DNA of 9,634 nucleotides from CAZBQG01 sp964493945 (GTDB taxonomy: Bacteria; Pseudomonadota; Alphaproteobacteria; Rhodospirillales; UBA2165): positions 1 to 9,634 of the forward strand of contig CAZBQG010000173.1 in assembly GCA_964493945.1 (NCBI GenBank), in the 5' to 3' direction. Both the position numbers and the translations under genes were made by a program. Numbering within the stretch: position 1 is the first letter of the stretch; each line of letters begins with the position of its first letter. The notes under the pieces were generated by a model that did not search any database, was not told the DNA's origin, and saw only the letters and a program-made list of their open reading frames with translations. Below, piece after piece: positions 6,784 to 9,634 of this stretch.

Positions 6784-6812
6784 TTGAGCCTGAATTTGAA
6801 TAAAGCTATAAT
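6784..6812 (+). promoter_or_regulatory. Sigma70-type promoter of the TRAP operon
   Basis: A -35 box TTGAGC (6784-6789) and a perfect -10 box TATAAT (6807-6812) are separated by 17 bp, the optimal spacing. Transcription would start near 6818-6820, giving a leader of about 20 nt that leads straight into the ribosome binding site of dctP. The whole promoter fits in the 81 bp between the divergent hydroxylase and dctP genes. Confidence 0.7.
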
Positions 6813-6815
6813 CAA
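6796..6815. promoter_or_regulatory. 20-bp dyad over the -10 box, probable operator
   Basis: TTGA-A-TA-A-AGCT-A-TA-A-TCAA is an inverted repeat about the centre 6805/6806, matching its own reverse complement at 16 of 20 positions. All mismatches lie at four symmetric single positions. It covers the -10 hexamer, so a dimeric protein bound here would block RNA polymerase. The half-sites are too far apart for an FNR site (TTGAT-N4-ATCAA). No regulator gene is in the window, so the family of the binding protein is not assigned. AT-rich sequence raises the chance of accidental symmetry. Confidence 0.5.
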
Positions 6816-6822
6816 GGGACAT

Positions 6823-6830
6823 AGGGAGGA
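6823..6830 (+). promoter_or_regulatory. Strong ribosome binding site of dctP
   Basis: AGGGAGGA lies 8 nt before ATG 6839 and fixes that start. Such a near-consensus site fits the high output expected of a periplasmic binding protein. Confidence 0.8.
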
Positions 6831-6838
6831 TATTAATC

Positions 6839-7843
6839 ATGTTCAAATCAGTTGCTGTTATCACCGGCTTGGCCCTGGCCTTCAGTGCCGGGACCGCTTC
6901 AGCCCAAGCAACACTCAAGGCGGGCACCTTCGCCTCAATCAAATCATTCAGCGTCAGGGATATGTATATCCCCTGGCTGCGTCAGGTGGAAAAGGATTCG
7001 GGCGGCGCCGTGAAATTCAAGGAATTCTGGGGCGGCCAGCTTATCCGCAGCCCGCGCAAGCAGTATGAAGGTATGATGAACGGCATCCAGGATGTCGCGC
7101 CCCTGCTGCCCAGCTATACCCATAAACTGTTCCCCGATTTTTCGTTTAACGCCCTTCCCTTCCTGTTCCGGGATGGCGAGGAAGCCTCTTATGTGGGCTG
7201 GAAAATGTTTGCGGCCGGCCATCTCAGAGGCCTGGGTAAAGTCCATGTGGCCGGCATCTGGACAAACGATAACGGCGGCATGCATTTCTCCAAGAAGCTG
7301 AGCAAGATCGAAGAGATCAAGGGCATCAAGATGCGCGCCGCTGGGCCCGCCGAAGCCGCCGCCATCAAGGTCATGGGCGGCGTGCCGGTCGGCATGTCCA
7401 TCACCCAGGTCGCCCAGTCCCTGCACCGGGGCGTCATTCAAGGTACCTTCAATGGCTGGTCGGCGCTGCAAAGCTTCAAGATCACGCCTTTGATCACCAC
7501 CCATGTGGATATGCCCTTCGGCGTTCGCGGCTTCTTCTTTGCCGTCAACAAGAAGGTATTCGACGGACTTTCGGGCAAGATCAAGGCGGCCATTGTCAAA
7601 AATTCCGGCATGGCCACGAGCCGCAAATTCGGGCGCATGAACGAAGCCCGGGGCGCCAGATTCCGCGTAAATGCGGCCAAGGATCCCAAGCGCAACATCA
7701 TCCGCCCTTCGGCGGCGGATCAGAAGATGTATCGCAAAAAGTATCAGTTCCTGTATGACAAATGGGTCAAAGACCGGCCCAACGGACAGGCCAAGCTGAA
7801 CGCCGTGCTGAAGTTCCGGGCCGAATACCGCAAGAGCAGCTAG
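6839..7843 (+). CDS. dctP: TRAP transporter periplasmic solute-binding protein (DctP family)
   Basis: A 334-aa secreted protein that captures an organic acid in the periplasm and hands it to the DctQM membrane complex. Residues 1-22 are a Sec signal peptide (short basic start, hydrophobic VAVITGLALAFSAG, cleavage after ASA before Gln23). Family landmarks follow: LKAGTFASIKSF, WGGQL, the LPFLFRD hinge region (about 106-112), GIKMRAAGP with Arg166 at the position that normally salt-bridges the substrate carboxylate, and FNGWSALQSFKI (about 204-215). The C-terminal end is strongly basic (KKYQFLYDKWVKDR, FRAEYRKSS). Length is typical. It is the first gene of the operon, with its own promoter, an overlapping dyad and a strong RBS, and is followed by a hairpin. 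Substrate class (carboxylate) is inferred from the family; the precise ligand is unknown. Confidence 0.93.
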   Translation: MFKSVAVITGLALAFSAGTASAQATLKAGTFASIKSFSVRDMYIPWLRQVEKDSGGAVKFKEFWGGQLIRSPRKQYEGMMNGIQDVAPLLPSYTHKLFPDFSFNALPFLFRDGEEASYVGWKMFAAGHLRGLGKVHVAGIWTNDNGGMHFSKKLSKIEEIKGIKMRAAGPAEAAAIKVMGGVPVGMSITQVAQSLHRGVIQGTFNGWSALQSFKITPLITTHVDMPFGVRGFFFAVNKKVFDGLSGKIKAAIVKNSGMATSRKFGRMNEARGARFRVNAAKDPKRNIIRPSAADQKMYRKKYQFLYDKWVKDRPNGQAKLNAVLKFRAEYRKSS

Positions 7844-7867
7844 GCCTCACCGCTTCCATTCCACATT

Positions 7868-7894
7868 CCCCAGGGGGCAATCACCCCCCTGGGG
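7868..7894 (+). terminator. GC-rich intercistronic hairpin between dctP and dctQ
   Basis: CCCCAGGGGG (7868-7877) pairs perfectly with CCCCCTGGGG (7885-7894), a 10-bp stem with a 7-nt loop. A T4 run follows, but 6 nt after the stem, so termination would be partial. The likely role is attenuation or protection of the dctP mRNA 3' end, giving more binding protein than membrane subunits. Because the operon continues, a full stop is unlikely. Confidence 0.65.
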
Positions 7895-7898
7895 ACGT

Positions 7899-7921
7899 CC
7901 TTTTGAAGGGCAAAAGTGATG
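7899..7921 (+). promoter_or_regulatory. Structured dctQ translation start (two alternative small hairpins)
   Basis: CTTTTG (7900-7905) and CAAAAG (7911-7916) can pair, leaving AAGGG (7906-7910), the Shine-Dalgarno of dctQ, as the loop. A competing CCTT (7899-7902) with AAGG (7906-7909) would hide the same site. ATG 7919 lies 8 nt after AAGGG. Both stems are short and weak. Confidence 0.4.
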
Positions 7922-8482
7922 GGATCAGCTATGGATGATCATTTCGACTCCAGCAGGCTGCTAGGCCGCTGGACACATCGGATTGCGCTGATCGGCGCCG
8001 TCGGCATCATGGTGCTGGCCGGTGCCGTGGTGGTCGATGTGTTCATGCGGGTGGCCTTTAATTCACCCATCCTGGGGGTGGACGATCTGTCCAAGATCAT
8101 CCTGGCGGTCATCGTTTCCAGCTTCTTCCCGGTCTGCCTGGTGGGCGGACATTTCGTGACCATCCGTTTCCTGGGCAAGGCGCTTGGAACCCGGAGCGCC
8201 GCCTGGCTCGAGGTGTTGGGCGGCACCGGCACCTTTTTTATTTTCGTACTGCTCGCCTGGCAATTCTTCCGCTTCACCCTTTACGACATCACCCTGACCG
8301 GGTTGGAGACGGATGTGCTGGAATTTCCCCTGGCGCCTTGGTGGTGGGTGGTCACGGCCATCATATTCGCCTGCGTACCCATTCAATTGCTGGTGCTGAT
8401 CGATGCCCTGTTGCGTGCCCTCAGCGGCCGCCTGCCGGCCTTCGAGGCGCAGAAGGAAGAACAGGCCTCGACCGGTGGGTAA
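7919..8482 (+). CDS. dctQ: TRAP transporter small permease subunit (DctQ family)
   Basis: A 187-aa four-helix inner-membrane protein that partners the large DctM subunit in sodium-driven organic acid uptake. Predicted helices are at about residues 22-45, 56-77, 96-118 and 139-165. Family marks are VVVDVFMRVAF after helix 1 and VGGHFVTIRFLGKAL after helix 2. The N-terminus and the charged tail (EAQKEEQASTGG) are cytoplasmic by the family topology. I chose ATG 7919 because AAGGG stands 8 nt upstream; an in-frame GTG at 7916 is too close to it and ATG 7931 has no site of its own. It follows dctP after 75 nt holding the hairpin and precedes dctM by 29 nt. Length is normal. Confidence 0.9.
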   Translation: MGSAMDDHFDSSRLLGRWTHRIALIGAVGIMVLAGAVVVDVFMRVAFNSPILGVDDLSKIILAVIVSSFFPVCLVGGHFVTIRFLGKALGTRSAAWLEVLGGTGTFFIFVLLAWQFFRFTLYDITLTGLETDVLEFPLAPWWWVVTAIIFACVPIQLLVLIDALLRALSGRLPAFEAQKEEQASTGG

Positions 8483-8500
8483 AACCCCGGCCGGGCCATT

Positions 8501-8505
8501 AGGAA
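8501..8505 (+). promoter_or_regulatory. Ribosome binding site of dctM
   Basis: AGGAA stands about 6-7 nt before ATG 8512 and favours it over the in-frame ATGs at 8518 and 8527. Confidence 0.55.
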
Positions 8506-8511
8506 TAAACA

Positions 8512-9634
8512 ATGGAAATGGATCCGATGGTCATCGCCTTTTTGGGCATCGCTGGCATGTTCGTGCTGATTGGGCTTCATTTTCCCATCGGCATCGCCAT
8601 GGGCATCGCCGGCTTCTTCGGCATCATGGCCATGAACGGGCCCATGGCGGCGGTCAAAATGTTCGCCACCTTGCCCACCCAGGTGCTTACCACCCAGGAA
8701 TTGGGCGCCATTCCCATGTTCCTCCTGATGGGGAGTTTTGCCGCGGCGGCCGGATTATCGACCGATCTATACCGGTTATTCCACGCCTTCCTCGGCCATT
8801 ACCGGGGGGGCCTGGCGGCGGCGACCATTGGCGGCTGCGGCGGGTTCGGCGCGGTCTGCGGATCGTCGCTGGCGACGGCGGCCACCTTCATGCGCATCGC
8901 CATGCCGGAAATGATCGAACGGAAATACCGCCCTTCTCTTGCCGCCGGTTGCATCGCGGCGGGCGGCACATTGGGCATCTTGATACCGCCTTCGAATTTG
9001 ATGCTGCTCTATGGCGTGCTCACCGAACAGTTCGTGATAGCACTTTTCACAGCGGCCGTGGTGCCCGGGATTATCTGCCTGGTCATTTATTTCATCACCA
9101 TCAGCCTTTATGTGCGCATCAGCCCCAAAGCAGGCCCGGCCGGGCCGCGCATGCCCTGGTCCGAACGGCGCCAGGTCATGTTGGATTGCTGGGGCGTCGT
9201 GACCCTGGCAGTTGTCGTCTCGGGCGGCATCTATGGGGGGTTGTTCACCATTTTGGAAGCGGCGGCTGTCGGCTGCATCTTCGCCTTTGGGTTTACCTAT
9301 TTCCGCGGCAATTTGAACTGGGATGTGATGCGCCAGGTGCTGTCCGAAACGGCAGCCACCACCGGCCTGATCTATATCATCATCTTCGGCGCCACCATCT
9401 TTACCGTCTTCATCTCCCTCACCCAGATGCCCGACACCTTGGTCCGCGCCATCAAGGCGGCGGATTTCCCACCGGGCCTAGTCATCTTTCTGCTGCTGGT
9501 CATGTATATCGTTTTGGGCAGCATCTTCGAGACGGTAGCGGCCATGATCATCACCCTGCCGGTGGTCTTTCCGCTGATCGTCGGACTTGGTTTCGATCCC
9601 ATCTGGTGGGGGATCATCAACATCATGGTCATCG
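8512..9634 (+). CDS. dctM: TRAP transporter large permease subunit (DctM family, 3' partial)
   Basis: The frame is open from ATG 8512 to the window edge, giving 374 residues of a family usually about 425-440 long, so some 50-65 residues are missing. DctM is the main transport subunit, with about 12 membrane spans and an elevator mechanism driven by sodium. Family signatures are in order: ELGAIPMFLLMGSFAAAAG (about 63-81), GAVCGSSLATAATFM (113-127), GGTLGILIPPSNLMLLYG (151-168), GLFTILEAAAVG (243-254), GSIFETVAAMIITLPVVFP (336-354) and GFDPIWWGIIN (360-370). The glycine-rich stretch TIGGCGGFGAVCG is intact. A basic loop (SERRQVM, about 217-223) separates the two halves. It is the last visible gene of the TRAP operon and fits DctQ as a pair. 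Confidence 0.93.
   Translation, partial: MEMDPMVIAFLGIAGMFVLIGLHFPIGIAMGIAGFFGIMAMNGPMAAVKMFATLPTQVLTTQELGAIPMFLLMGSFAAAAGLSTDLYRLFHAFLGHYRGGLAAATIGGCGGFGAVCGSSLATAATFMRIAMPEMIERKYRPSLAAGCIAAGGTLGILIPPSNLMLLYGVLTEQFVIALFTAAVVPGIICLVIYFITISLYVRISPKAGPAGPRMPWSERRQVMLDCWGVVTLAVVVSGGIYGGLFTILEAAAVGCIFAFGFTYFRGNLNWDVMRQVLSETAATTGLIYIIIFGATIFTVFISLTQMPDTLVRAIKAADFPPGLVIFLLLVMYIVLGSIFETVAAMIITLPVVFPLIVGLGFDPIWWGIINIMVI

Noticed and set aside
6796..6815. FNR/CRP-type site
   Set aside because: TTGA and TCAA half-sites are 12 bp apart, not the 6 bp between these tetranucleotides in the FNR consensus.
8486..8495. Palindrome CCCGGCCGGG between dctQ and dctM as a terminator
   Set aside because: It has no loop and no T run, and dctM follows at once.
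9372..9632. 86-codon - strand frame at the right edge
   Set aside because: Antisense to DctM, whose family motifs are clear in the + frame.

Overview
The window looks like chromosomal DNA from a GC-rich proteobacterium, most likely an alphaproteobacterium of the Rhodospirillales type. This rests on codon use that favours G/C third positions, densely packed genes, and a three-gene DctPQM TRAP transporter. It is a guess from style and gene content; no rRNA, tRNA or lineage marker is present.

Left part (1-2280, + strand): the 3' end of a two-domain flavin/iron-sulfur oxidoreductase related to 2,4-dienoyl-CoA reductase (FadH) and trimethylamine dehydrogenase, followed 6 nt later by a small acidic protein I do not recognise. 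The flavoenzyme lacks one of the four cluster cysteines (Ser in its place) and has Gln at the position of the FadH catalytic His.

Middle part (2287-6757, - strand): three genes are read leftwards. First is a membrane di-iron fatty-acid-hydroxylase/sterol-desaturase family protein (6757-5912). Next is a pyruvate-carboxylase-subunit-B-like carboxyltransferase (5899-4411), broken by two separate 1-nt losses and lacking the usual metal-site lysine. After a 192-bp gap comes a 643-residue tungsten aldehyde:ferredoxin oxidoreductase family protein of the benzoyl-CoA reductase BamB type (4218-2287). This enzyme gene ends only 6 bp from the end of the left operon, tail to tail.

Right part (6839-9634, + strand): a TRAP transporter operon with periplasmic binding protein (DctP), small membrane subunit (DctQ) and large membrane subunit (DctM, running off the window). 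It has a good sigma70-type promoter whose -10 box lies inside a 20-bp dyad, a likely operator. A strong hairpin separates dctP from dctQ, and a small structured element carries the dctQ ribosome binding site.

How the parts may work together is inference. The TRAP system would import an organic acid. The hydroxylase, carboxyltransferase, W-enzyme and flavoenzyme could act on it or on its CoA thioester, with the flavoenzyme a possible electron partner of the W-enzyme. The most notable points are the BamB-like enzyme beside an altered FadH-like flavoenzyme plus an unknown small protein, the broken carboxyltransferase, and the dyad over the TRAP promoter. I see no mobile element, CRISPR array or RNA gene.
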